Source: Simmondsia chinensis (lineage: Eukaryota > Streptophyta > Magnoliopsida > Caryophyllales > Simmondsiaceae). Taken from it: a DNA stretch of 64,000 nucleotides. Below, piece after piece: positions 54,327 through 64,000 of the stretch. The position numbers and the translations under genes are program-made. The DNA is taken from NCBI GenBank assembly GCA_018398585.1, contig JAGTTD010000002.1, positions 32,170,186 to 32,234,185 of the forward strand. The letters are read 5' to 3'. Below the pieces are notes generated by a model. That model was given only the letters and a program-made list of their open reading frames with translations, was not told the DNA's origin and made no database searches. The first letter of the stretch is position 1; every line of letters starts with the position of its first letter.

Positions 54327-55240
54327 CTAATACAGTAAACCCATGACTTACATTCCTACTCTTTGAAGGGGGATGAAGATGTTTTTTTGGATTCATTTGT
54401 TGTGATGAAGTGATACTATGTTCTGAAGTGAGGTATACTTTTCAGACACGTGGAAGTTTTTGTCTGAGCTCCCTGTTCTGCAGCCTATGCCAACAGTAAC
54501 TGAAGATTTTGATCTTTAAAATGTTATGATCTGTTGATTCTTTTACTCTTTTCAATTGACGATGGGATTGAGCCCTGCTGTTTATTTGTACATATTTGAG
54601 GTTTCTTTGCTCACATGTATTCCTTAATTGATTTTGTCAGTTAATCGACCATTTGAAGCTATTACATGTGAATTGGATCAAGTCAATGACCTGAAAATCA
54701 TTTTTATATGTGCCCTACTTAAGATGTCAAGAGCTGGCAGCTGTTCCTTCACGGTGTCTTAGTTAGTGGAAGAGCATAAGGGTCGTATGTTTGTGGTATG
54801 TACGGACAATCCTCTAGTTCATGTTTTCCTTTTTCCTTCTTCGAGCATGGGGTGGGTGCCAGGGGTGGATGCTTTATTCCTGCATAAAGTTCTTTCCAAA
54901 TGGCAGACATCAATTTGCTCATGGCGATTGCAAACCCGGTGTAGTCCACCTGTATAATCCTTACATCAAGAGAATCTTTTTAACTCCTCTCCTTCATCGT
55001 CCTGTTGAGCTTTTGTTCCTTTCTTACCTTTTTATTGCAAATTTTGTATTGTCATGGTCTGCGGTTCTGGTAGGTCATTTAGTTTCATCCCAGATTTACT
55101 TCAACTTTAAAGACTTATCTTCAAACGTCTTGTGATTTCTTTCAGAATAGTTATGTCATTCATTCTTCAAGCCCACATGTTACTAAGAAATGTTATTAAT
55201 TTCTTTTGCTATTCTAAATACTTTGTAATGCCATTTGCAG
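54327..55240 (+). other. Probable intron upstream of the cotransporter exon
   Basis: There is no coding similarity. It ends in a good acceptor (CCATTTGCAG, 55231-55240). Preceding cotransporter exons were searched for by eye and not found in the window. Confidence 0.5.
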
Positions 55241-55435
55241 TGCATTGGTTGGCCTTTTCTTCCCTGCTGTAACAGGAATCATGGCTGGTTCAAATAGTTC
55301 TGCCTCACTGAAAGATACCCAACGCTCAATCCCGGTTGGAACTCTGGCTACAACACTGGTGACTTCTGTTCTTTATCTATTCTCAGTTTTAATATTTGGT
55401 TCTTTTGCTTCAAGAGAGAAGCTTCTAATGGACAG
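55241..55435 (+). CDS. CCC1: Exon of a plant cation-chloride cotransporter (CCC1/SLC12 type)
   Basis: The 195-bp exon codes [20 protein letters not shown], then [18 protein letters not shown] and [20 protein letters not shown]. This is nearly the same as the transmembrane segment of Arabidopsis CCC1, which moves Na, K and Cl together across endomembranes or the plasma membrane. It starts in phase 1 after a CAG acceptor and ends at GACAG in phase 2, where the family continues 'LLTDR-LLTAT'. The donor that should follow is displaced: a copia element begins at 55436, and the normal GTATAT donor is found at 61791 after a second GACAG. Other exons of the gene are not seen in the window, so an isolated gene fragment cannot be excluded. 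Confidence 0.85.
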
Positions 55436-56559
55436 TGTTATTGTTGGTAAATATATGACGTAGTTCGAGTAAAAGAAAATAATTAAAATAAGGGAGGACA
55501 AAAACGTAGCATTTTAGGTTGAAGTAATTCTTTGAATTCTATTTTTGGGGCAATGTCTGAATTGCCCCTCACTTGTGAAATTAATTACTTGTTTGTATGA
55601 GATGCCCAGCTGCCCGGATGTACTATTTCCTGCCCGAACAGTGCTGCCCGCTCTGATCCAATTGTACTGGCTGCCCGGTTTGGGCTGCCCATGCTGCCCG
55701 AATAGTACTTCCTGCCCGGATCCTTTTTTTTTAGTGTACAGCTGGCTTGCTTTCTTTTTCACCCTCATCTCTCTCTCCCTTAACCAGAAACCCGTTAGGG
55801 TTTTTCTTGTGAGGCTCTTCCAGAAGGTTCTGTAGCTTCTTCTCGGCCGTTCGAGCCTCGACACGCGTCACAAGATCCGGGGCCCTCGATATATGAACCG
55901 TGTGTAAGTTTCGACCGTCCGATTGTTGCGTAAGTTAAAGGCTGTGATGAGCTTTAGGGTTTTTCTTAGGTCGTAGCTTGGGGGTATTTAATGCTGAGTT
56001 GGTTGAGTCGTAGAGGTAACGAAAATCAGTTTTCTTCTCCTCTCCCCTTCTCTCTCTGGCGATTTTTACCCTTGAAGGCTCCCTTGAAACCCTAACCCTA
56101 AAAACGAATCTCTGAGCCATAATACACTTAGGTTCCAACCTCGTGAGCCTCGGATCGAAGTGTAATCGTGTTCGTTGAGCTCCGTTCGTGCTATTGGAGC
56201 TCCGTTGCTGGCCAGAAGCTCTGTTCATGTTCCGGTGGAGGTCCGGTCGTGGTGTTCTTGGAGTGTTCTTGAGCCTTACTCGTGGTGTGAGCGACTTGCT
56301 TGCAATTTCGGTAAAATCTAGTTCACAAGGGGAGGTATACTTCTAAACCTACTAGATTCGGTTGTTCTCTTGAGTCTTGTGTTGTATTTGAGGTTTATGA
56401 AGTGATTTGTGTTGTAATTAGTCTAGGTCTAGTTTAAGTTGGTTCTTGTGGGGCAAGATCTGAGATCTTGAAGTTATTGCTGTGTGTTATCTTTGTGTGT
56501 CTTGTTTGAGAAGTTTATCTGAGTCATTTTGTGTAAGATTTGAATAATTACACATAACA
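55436..56559 (+). repeat. 5' LTR with CTGCCCG motif array
   Basis: 1,124 bp. 55601-55722 holds about eight CTGCCC(G/A) units with varied spacing. A pyrimidine-rich leader (TCATCTCTCTCTCCC) and TTAGGGTTTTTCTT follow. It is near-identical to the 3' LTR. Confidence 0.95.
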
Positions 56560-56561
56560 AG

Positions 56562-56575
56562 TGGTATCAGAGCCC
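56562..56575 (+). other. Primer-binding site (initiator-Met tRNA)
   Basis: TGGTATCAGAGCCC two bases after the 5' LTR end is the standard copia primer site, complementary to the 3' end of initiator tRNA-Met. Confidence 0.9.
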
Positions 56576-56602
56576 AGGTTAGAACACGGTCTAAAATAAA
56601 AA

Positions 56603-59600
56603 ATGGCCTCAGCTAAACATGACATCGAGAAATTCACGGGTAGAAACGATTTTGAGCTATGGAAAGTCAAGGTACAAGCACTGCTTATGGCCCTTGGCGT
56701 TAGTTCTGCACTTCTGGAAGATAACGATCTTCCAGAAGGTCTCAAACCGTGAGACAAGGCTAATATGGATAAAGTAGCTCACGGTAATATCTTACTTTGT
56801 TTAAGTAACACAGTTCTAACTAAAGTGTCATCTGAAAAAAGTGCCTTAGATGTCTGGAAAAAGTTAGAACAACTATATGCCTCTAAATCCCTCTCTAATC
56901 GAGTATATTATATGGAAAGATTTTACTGCTTTAGAATGGACGAGAACAAAAACATAGAGGACAATTTAGATGAATTCTATAGAGTATTATCAGACTTGGA
57001 CACTCTAAAAGTAGAAATAACTGACGAGACTCAGGCTATAATACTTTTAGGATCATTCCCTAAATACCTAAGTTCTCTAAAAGAAACTCTAAGATACGGC
57101 AGAAAGACCATATCACTAACAGAGGTAGAGGACGCCCTAAGATCTAAAGCAGTAGAACTAAAGAAAGAGGGAAAATACTATCCTAGTAATAGTGGCAATC
57201 GCGGTGAAAGCTTAAACATACGAGGTAGAACTAAAACAAAAGACAACTATAAAAGAAGAGGTAGGAACCACTCAAGATCCAGGTCTAGGGGTAGAAAAGA
57301 TCTGTCTCATGTAAAATGCTATGAATGTGGAAAATTCGGCCACTATAGGAGCATTTGTCCTGAAAACAAGAACCAAGCTAGGGCTGATTACACTGTAGAA
57401 AATCATGAATGTGGAGAAGTATTGATTGCATCTACTGATTTCACTTACCATGAGTGGGTACTTGATTCTGGATGCAGTTTTCACATGACGTTTGATAAGT
57501 CCTATTTTACTGATTATGTGTCTGTAAATAGTGGAAAGGTCATGTTAGGAAATGACCATGCATGCAAGGTGGTAGGTGTCGGAACAGTTAGGGTTAGAAT
57601 GTCGGATGGCACTATCTTTACCCTAGAGGGAGTTAGACATGTACCAGAACTCAAAAGAAACCTGATATCCTTAGGACAACTTGATCTTAGTGGACTGACC
57701 CTAAAGGCCTGTAGGGGAGAGATGAAAGTCCTGCGAGGTGTCCTTGTTGTAATCAAGGGAGAGATCAAGAATGGATTATATGTCCTTAAGGGAGAGGTAG
57801 TTTCTGGGGAGGGAAACATGTCCAAGATCGACCCTAAGGACGCGACCAACCTATGGCATAGGAGGTTAGGACACAGATCCGAGAGAGGACTAATAGAGCT
57901 CCAAAAACAGGGTTGTTTTGGTGCTGATTCTGTGACAAAACTTGATTTCTGTGATCATTGCATCTATGGTAAGCATCATAGGATTGCATTTAGTGTAGGC
58001 TCGCATACTACCCATGGCATTGTTGATTACGTTCATACTGATCTATGGGGACCCTCAAGGGTTCCCACAATGGGTGGAGCCCATTATTTCCTGTCCATAG
58101 TAGATGATTTCTCAAGAAAAGTATGGGTGTTTCTACTTAAAAATAAAAACGATGCATATGATACTTTTGTTAAGTGGAAAACGTTAACTGAGAATCAAAC
58201 AGGAAAGAAACTGAAAGTATTAAGAACTGACAACGGTCTAGAATTTGTGAACTCTGAATTTGACAAGCTTTGTGATGATAATGGTATAAAACGACATAAA
58301 ACTGTAAGAGGAACCCCTCAACAAAATGGTGTAGCCGAACGCATGAACCGGACCCTACTAGATAGAGTAAGGTGTATGTTGTTTTCAGCCGGGTTATCAA
58401 AACAGTTTTGGGGTGAGGCTGTTAACACAGCCGCATACCTAATTAATAGGTCACCCAACTCTGTTTTGAAAATGAAAACACCCGAGAATGTTTGGAGCGG
58501 AAAGAACGCTAACTATGATAACCTAAGAGTATTTGGGTGCTCAGCTTTTGCACACCAACGAGAGGGTAAATTGGAACCTAGGGCTGTAAAAGGCATATTT
58601 CTAGGCTATCCTTCAGGCATAAAGGGTTTTAGACTAGGCATGAAAGAGGGAAACAGAACTATAACAATAATTAGTAGGGATGTCATCTTCAACGAAGATG
58701 AGATGCCCTACATTAAACAACAATCGAGCAATAGTTCAAATGTTAGGGAATTCGACCCAGACTACTACGAATTTGAAGTTAACCCACCTAGTCCTCTAAA
58801 CCTGAGAAAAGAACCTGAAGATGACCTAGATAACTTCGAAAATATTGATAGAAATGCTGCTGTAACAGTACCTAATAGAGCTGAAATTGGACCTAATGTA
58901 CCTGAAAATGATGTTCAGGACCTGGAAACCTATCAATTGGCTAGGGATAGAGTTAGGAGAGAATCTAGAGCCCCTGAAAAATATGGATATGCTGAGTGTA
59001 TAGCTTATGCATTAAACACAGCTTTAGATTACGTAGAAACCGAGCCATTATCCTACACTCAAGCAATCAACAGCAAGCATTCAGCCGAGTGGCTGAATGC
59101 TATGACAGTTGAAATTGAGAGCTTGAGGAAGAACAATACTTGGGTCTTGATTCCCAAGCCCAAGGGTAGAAAAATCATAGGTTCAAAATGGATCTTTAGA
59201 GTTAAAGAACCCGATACTCCTGAAGGTTTGCCCCGGTTTAAGGCTAGACTAGTTGCCAAAGGTTTTTCACAAAAGGAGGGGGTAGACTATAATGAAATTT
59301 TTAGTCCTGTCGTAAAACATACCACTATTCGTGTTATTATGTGCTTGATTGCCTTCTATGACATGTCTCTACATCAGATGGATGTTACTACTGCATTTTT
59401 GCATGGAGAGCTTGAGGAAGAGATCCTCATCTCCCAACCCGAGGGGTTTATTGAACCCGAGCAGTCTGAGCATGTTTGTTTGCTGAAAAAATCGCTGTAT
59501 GGGCTGAAACAGTCACCCAGACAGTGGTATAAGAGGTTTCATGCATTCATGGTAGATAATGGTTTTAGTAGGACTGTTCATGACTCATGCTTGTACTATA

Positions 59601-60616
59601 AAGACATTGACTGTTCTGATGCTATTTTTTTGCTAATATATGTGGATGATATGTTATTAGCTAGCAAGTCCCTAAAGCAGATTTCTGACTTGAAATCTCG
59701 GTTAAACGGCTCGTTTGATATGAAAGACTTAGGGGAAGCTAAAAGGATATTAGGTATTGATATCATCAGGAACAGGTCTAAAGGAACAGTACATTTAAGT
59801 CAAAGTCATTATCTTAACAAGGTTTTGAAAAGGTTTAATATGTTCGAGTCAAAACCAGTGAAACAACCTTTAGCATCGCAGTATCAATTCTCAGCAAGTC
59901 AATGCCCTAATACTGAGCAAGAAAAGTTTAAAATGAGCACAATACCGTATGCTAACGCCATAGGATCATTAATGTACGCAATGACCTGTACTAGACCGGA
60001 CTTAGCGTTCCCCATGAGTATATTGTCACGCTATATGTCAAATCCCGGTAAGGTACATTGGGATGGTGTTAAATGGCTGCTAAGATATGTAAAAGGGTCA
60101 ATTGATTTGGGCTTAACATTTGGTAGAGACCAAAATGAACTTAGATTGACTGGTTTCGTAGATTCCGATTTTGCCGGTGATCTAGATAGGAGACGATCTA
60201 CGTCAGCCTATGTTTTCACTTTAACGGGTGGAGCTATTAGTTGGAGGTCAAAGTTACAGACTTTAACCTCTTTATCTACTACCGAGTCAGAGCTCCTAGC
60301 AATATCGGATGCCGTTAAGGAAGCCATATGGCTGAACGGCTTGTTAAATGAGTTAAAACTAAACCTAGGGTCACCCAAAATCTACTCAGATAGTCAATCT
60401 GCCATTGCCCTTTGTAAGAACCCAGTTTTCCATGATAGAACGAAACACTTAGCAGTCAGGCGGTATTTTATCATGGATAACATAGAAGAAAATCAGATTG
60501 ATCTGCTGAAAATTTGTACCGAGGATAACCTCGCTGACATGGGGACTAAAGGTCTTCCGTTGGAGAAGTTTACACGTTTTGTTGAACTTCTTCAAATGGA
60601 ATGGAACCCAGGGTGA
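56603..60616 (+). CDS. Copia gag-pol polyprotein, intact except one nonsense codon
   Basis: The frame opens at 56603 (MASAKHDIEKFTGRNDFELW) and stays open to 60616, 1,337 codons, except for TGA at 56750-56752 (codon 50). Re-initiation at 56765 would give 1,283 residues without the gag N-terminus. Domains: capsid; zinc knuckle CYECGKFGHYRSIC (about 57317-57358); protease WVLDSGCSFHM (about 57455-57490); pre-integrase LWHRRLGHRS and CDHCIYGKHH; integrase catalytic [17 protein letters not shown] and NGVAERMNRT; RT with LVAKGFSQKEGVDYNEIFSP and the box YVDDMLL (about 59638); RNase H with GFVDSDFAGDLDRRRSTSAY, TTESELLA and SDSQSAIAL. All catalytic residues are present. The stop lies next to a CpG-like context (CCG-TGA), so a CGA-to-TGA deamination is a reasonable guess. 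Confidence 0.95.
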
Positions 60617-60649
60617 TACTGGATGTAAAATTGTTAGTCATATACTTAC

Positions 60650-60661
60650 CAAGGTGGAGTT
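60650..60661 (+). other. Polypurine tract
   Basis: AAGGTGGAGTT immediately before the 3' LTR, the usual copia plus-strand primer (often AAGGTGGAG). Confidence 0.8.
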
Positions 60662-61785
60662 TGTTATTGTTGGTAAATATATGACGTAGTTCGAGTAAAA
60701 GAAAATAATTAAAATAAGGGAGGACAAAAACGTAGCATTTTAGGTTGAAGTAATTCTTTGAATTCTATTTTTGGGGCAATGTCTGAATTGCCCCTCACTT
60801 GTGAAATTAATTACTTGTTTGTATGAGATGCCCAGCTGCCCGGATGTACTATTTCCTGCCCGAACAGTGCTGCCCGCTCTGATCCAATTGTACTGGCTGC
60901 CCGGTTTGGGCTGCCCATGCTGCCCGAATAGTACTTCCTGCCCGGATCCTTTTTTTTTAGTGTACAGCTGGCTTGCTTTCTTTTTCACCCTCATCTCTCT
61001 CTCCCTTAACCAGAAACCCGTTAGGGTTTTTCTTGTGAGGCTCTTCCAGAAGGTTCTGTAGCTTCTTCTCGGCCGTTCGAGCCTCGACACGCGTCACAAG
61101 ATCCGGGGCCCTCGATATATGAACCGTGTGTAAGTTTCGACAGTCCGATTGTTGCGTAAGTTAAAGGCTGTGATGAGCTTTAGGGTTTTTCTTAGGTCGT
61201 AGCTTGGGGGTATTTAATGCTGAGTTGGTTGAGTCGTAGAGGTAACGAAAATCAGTTTTCTTCTCCTCTCCCCTTCTCTCTCTGGCGATTTTTACCCTTG
61301 AAGGCTCCCTTGAAACCCTAACCCTAAAAACGAATCTCTGAGCCATAATACACTTAGGTTCCAACCTCGTGAGCCTCGGATCGAAGTGTAATCGTGTTCG
61401 TTGAGCTCCGTTCGTGCTATTGGAGCTCCGTTGCTGGCCAGAAGCTCTGTTCGTGTTCCGGTGGAGGTCCGGTCGTGGTGTTCTTGGAGTGTTCTTGAGC
61501 CTTACTCGTGGTGTGAGCGACTTGCTTGCAATTTCGGTAAAATCTAGTTCACAAGGGGAGGTATACTTCTAAACCTATTAGATTCGGTTGTTCTCTTGAG
61601 TCTTGTGTTGTATTTGAGGTTTATGAAGTGATTTGTGTTGTAATTAGTCTAGGTCTAGTTTAAGTTGGTTCTTGTGGGGCAAGATCTGAGATCTTGAAGT
61701 TATTGCTGTGTGTTATCTTTGTGTGTTTTGTTTGAGAAGTTTATCTGAGTCATTTTGTGTAAGATTTGAATAATTACACATAACA
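60662..61785 (+). repeat. 3' LTR of the young copia
   Basis: 1,124 bp. Four substitutions relative to the 5' LTR (near 61142, 61452, 61577 and 61727) and no indels were seen. It ends TTACACATAACA followed by the GACAG duplication. Confidence 0.95.
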
Positions 61786-61790
61786 GACAG

Positions 61791-62469
61791 GTATATATAT
61801 GTGTTTTACCATGCTTTTATCTATAGGAGGTATGCTAAATTACGCATATTGGTGTAACTATGATTCTCAAGAATTTGAATGTGCTTTATGCTTGCTGATC
61901 ATTCTTTTCCATTTTACTTTTCCCTCACCGATTATTATTATCTTTGCTTATGAGTTCAGCTGTTTCGAAGTAGGCAGATTTAAGTTCAACCATAGTTTTC
62001 TTTTTGACCAGAAGCTAAGCATATATAGTTCAAGATCCTATTTCTAGTCCCAACTCTGATGGATCTGGTCTACTGGTGTTACAGATATTGTACTGTTAGC
62101 AATATAAATTGTCTCTGATGCACATGACTGATTAATTTGTTGAGGCTCTATGATTTAAGAAGCAATGACATCATAATGCTTGCTCTAGTAATTCGCAATT
62201 CTTCCATTCTCGTTATTTTTGGATGCATCCTCCATGGAGCATTCTTAATCAGATGATCTTGGAATCTCTTTTGAGGGTCGTTACCTCAGTTGGATTGGGC
62301 ATGTTACTTTACTGCTGAGGAAATGCATGCTGAACATGTCATTGACGCTGCATATTCAAGCAAAACATGTCCATGGCATTATTTTGCTCAAGCTGCATGT
62401 TCCAGCGCTAGATTTGGCTTTTGATAATTTAAATTTTTACAAGTGCATAACTATATTGAGCCTCTTTAA
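61791..62469 (+). other. Cotransporter intron sequence
   Basis: It starts with the displaced donor GTATATATATG after GACAG. No further cotransporter exon was recognised. Confidence 0.5.
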
Positions 62470-62640
62470 GGCTCCGTTTGTTTAGGAGGAAAACCACATT
62501 CTGGGAAGTGGTTTTCCCCTTTTCCGTTGTTTGGCACAAGGTTGGTGACGGAAAAGGTTTTCCCAAAGGAAAAACTTTTCCTTCAAATGGGGGAAAATGA
62601 CTTCCCTTTTAAAAGAGGGGAAGTCATCATTCTGAGTAAT
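62470..62640. mobile_element. Partial Harbinger-type MITE related to 24670-25272
   Basis: It begins GGCTCCGTTTGTTT after TAA and shares GAAAACCACATTCTGGGAAG, GGTTTTCCCCTTTTCCG and GGGGAAGTCA with the MITE at 24670. The opposite terminal repeat (CAAACGGAGCC) is not found, so it is truncated. Confidence 0.65.
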
Positions 62641-63040
62641 CTAGAAATATAATTCCAATAATATATAAGTATTCTCATTAGATTTTTTCTAAAAAATGCT
62701 AACACGGCATATGATTTCAGCCATATTTAGGTAGTTTTTACATCAATATACGATGAACTTTTTATCGTAATTTGCTAAAAACATTGATATGACTTGTAAG
62801 ATTATGTATTATATTAGCACTTTCATATTTGTTCAGATTTTTACAAAAATTCATCAAATTTTGATGTATGGTACCCGAGTAATAAAATATTCAACTTCAA
62901 AGTACGTCACTATATACATTCAAATGTCACGATATGTAATAAATGCTCAAATCTCAGGATATCTTAATAATAATTTTACAACTACACAAAGTCTAAATAA
63001 TTTTAAATATATTATATTGCTACATACATTGTCCTATAAC
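62641..63040. other. AT-rich DNA, no gene recognised
   Basis: No supported feature. Confidence 0.5.
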
Positions 63041-64000
63041 CCCCCACTCAGCTCTATCTAAGGCCATCTCCTTATTTAAGTTCAATTGGGTGAGGTCATG
63101 TCTAATCGTCTCCATCCAGCTTTTCTTTGGCTTGCTTTTACCTCTCCTCTATGTGTAATGCAAAGTTGTTCACATCTTCTAACAAAGGCAGTGTTCAATC
63201 TCCTCCTAACATATCCAAACTATTGCAGACGTTGCTTTCTCAGTTATCCTCAATTGGAGCCACATCTAATTTGCTTCTTATAACATCAGTTGATCTTGTC
63301 CTTCCTTGTGTATCCACACATCCACCGTAGCATCCTCATCTCCACCACCTTCAACTTCTGCATATGTTGCCATTTAACTAGCTAATATTCTGCACCGTAT
63401 GACATAGCCGGTCTCACTACTGTCTTATAGTATTTTCCCTTCAACTTCAACGGAAACTTAGTGTCACAAAGTACCTCAGAGACCATCCTCCACTTATGCC
63501 ATCCTACTTTAATCCGATTGTTGACATCGTCGTCAATATCTCCATCTTGTTGCACTATGGACCCCAAACAGTTGAAACATTCTTTTTCGGGTATGCTTTT
63601 TGACCCAATTGTCACTTCTTCTATGATTGGTCTTGTTGAGGTACCAAACTTAAACTACAAATACTCGGTCTTGGATCTACTTAGCCGTAATCTTTTTGGT
63701 TCCAAGGCCCTTCACCAAAGCTCCAGCTTCTCTTTACCTCTACCTTGACTCACCACCAGGACTGTATCATCCGCAGAGAGCATGCACCATGGCACACCTC
63801 CTAAAATGTGCTAAGTGAGCTTGTCCATAACCAGAATAAATGGGAAGGGATTCAGGGCTGATCCTTGATGTAACACAACTTTAATTGGGAAAGCGTCTAT
63901 TTGCCCTTTCATTGTGCCCACATTGGTTAATGCATCCTTGTACATCTCTTTAGTGGCTTGAATATAAGATTATGCTCCAACAATCATTACATAATTAATT
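63041..64000 (-). mobile_element. RTE-clade LINE relic, running off the window
   Basis: Minus-strand frames give GSALNPFPFILVMDKLT, PWCMLSADDTVLV (the family's FADD box with Phe changed to Ser), FNCLGSIVQQDGDIDDDVNN, VGWHKWRMVSEVLCDTKFPL, KLKGKYYKTVVRPAM and MLRWMCGYTRKDK. This is the same RT C-terminal region as the element at 35.9-38.5 kb but more decayed, and the 3' tail is not found near 63.0 kb. The 5' portion lies beyond 64000. Stops and frame changes are frequent. Confidence 0.85.

Larger units (their letters stand above)
55436..61785 (+). mobile_element. Young full-length copia element inserted at a splice donor
   Basis: The LTRs at 55436-56559 and 60662-61785 are both 1,124 bp, TG...CA ended, and by eye differ at four positions only (about 0.36 percent). 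The target duplication GACAG is perfect (55431-55435 and 61786-61790). The primer site TGGTATCAGAGCCC starts at about 56562, and a purine tract AAGGTGGAG precedes the 3' LTR. One long frame codes the whole polyprotein with a single early stop. It is by far the youngest LTR element in the window. By motifs it belongs to the Tork/Tnt1-like copia group. Confidence 0.95.

Noticed and set aside
54749..54949. Coding exon of the cotransporter upstream of 55241
   Set aside because: The 66-codon minus-strand frame and the plus-strand frames here do not resemble any CCC1 segment.
55514..56228. Arg-rich minus-strand proteins repeated at 60740-61364
   Set aside because: They are chance frames in the LTRs of the young copia. 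Their identity in two places merely reflects LTR identity.
62150..62300. Next cotransporter exon (family 'LLTATIAWPFPA')
   Set aside because: None of the three plus-strand frames gave the expected transmembrane text.
1..64000. Plant pararetrovirus or other viral integrations
   Set aside because: All RT sequences have copia, gypsy, L1 or RTE motif order. No movement-protein or coat-protein text was seen.

Overview
This window is plant nuclear DNA. It contains exons of a PIN-LIKES (PILS) carrier gene and one exon of a plant cation-chloride cotransporter, separated by dense nested retrotransposons, SINEs and MITEs. Ty1/copia and Ty3/gypsy elements with initiator-Met tRNA primer sites, 5S-rRNA-like SINEs and an RTE-type LINE all point to a flowering plant, probably a eudicot. 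The species cannot be named from the sequence alone. I saw no bacterial-style operons, CRISPR arrays, rRNA operons or intact tRNA genes.

Layout. 1-4.5 kb: a decayed copia tail (RT/RNase H) split by an ORF1-only LINE. 5.0-7.0 kb: a second, more decayed copy of that LINE carrying a 5S-headed SINE. 7.47-32.82 kb, minus strand: a PILS gene in ten recognisable exons. Exons 2-10 lie in 7.5-14.3 kb, and exon 1 lies 18.4 kb upstream at 32.7-32.8 kb. Intron 1 holds a 5S-headed SINE, a gag-protease-only copia whose 3' LTR was invaded by a chromodomain Ty3/gypsy element (itself invaded by hAT-like DNA and another insertion), two Harbinger-type MITEs, a MULE-type MITE, a tRNA-derived SINE and a gag-protease-only gypsy element. 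33.4-45 kb: another 5S-headed SINE, RTE LINE material, a non-coding LTR cluster, and a broken copia ended by an L1-type LINE. 45.7-51.4 kb: a minus-strand copia with both LTRs and a perfect target duplication. 52.5-54.3 kb: unclassified repeats, including antisense 5S fragments. 55.24-55.44 kb: an exon of a CCC1-type cotransporter, at whose splice donor a very young copia element (55,436-61,785) has inserted. 63.0-64.0 kb: a second RTE LINE on the minus strand, cut by the window edge.

Functionally only two host genes are visible: PILS (a predicted ER auxin carrier) and CCC1 (Na/K/Cl cotransport). Everything else is mobile DNA. The most interesting system is a chimeric SINE family with a 5S rRNA head and a tail matching the 3' end of the RTE LINE present in the same window. 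Three copies have target-site duplications or a plausible one, so head, tail and likely mobilising partner are all visible together.

Limits: boundaries and splice sites were read by eye, clade names are by motif recognition, and no alignment, database search or transcript data were available.
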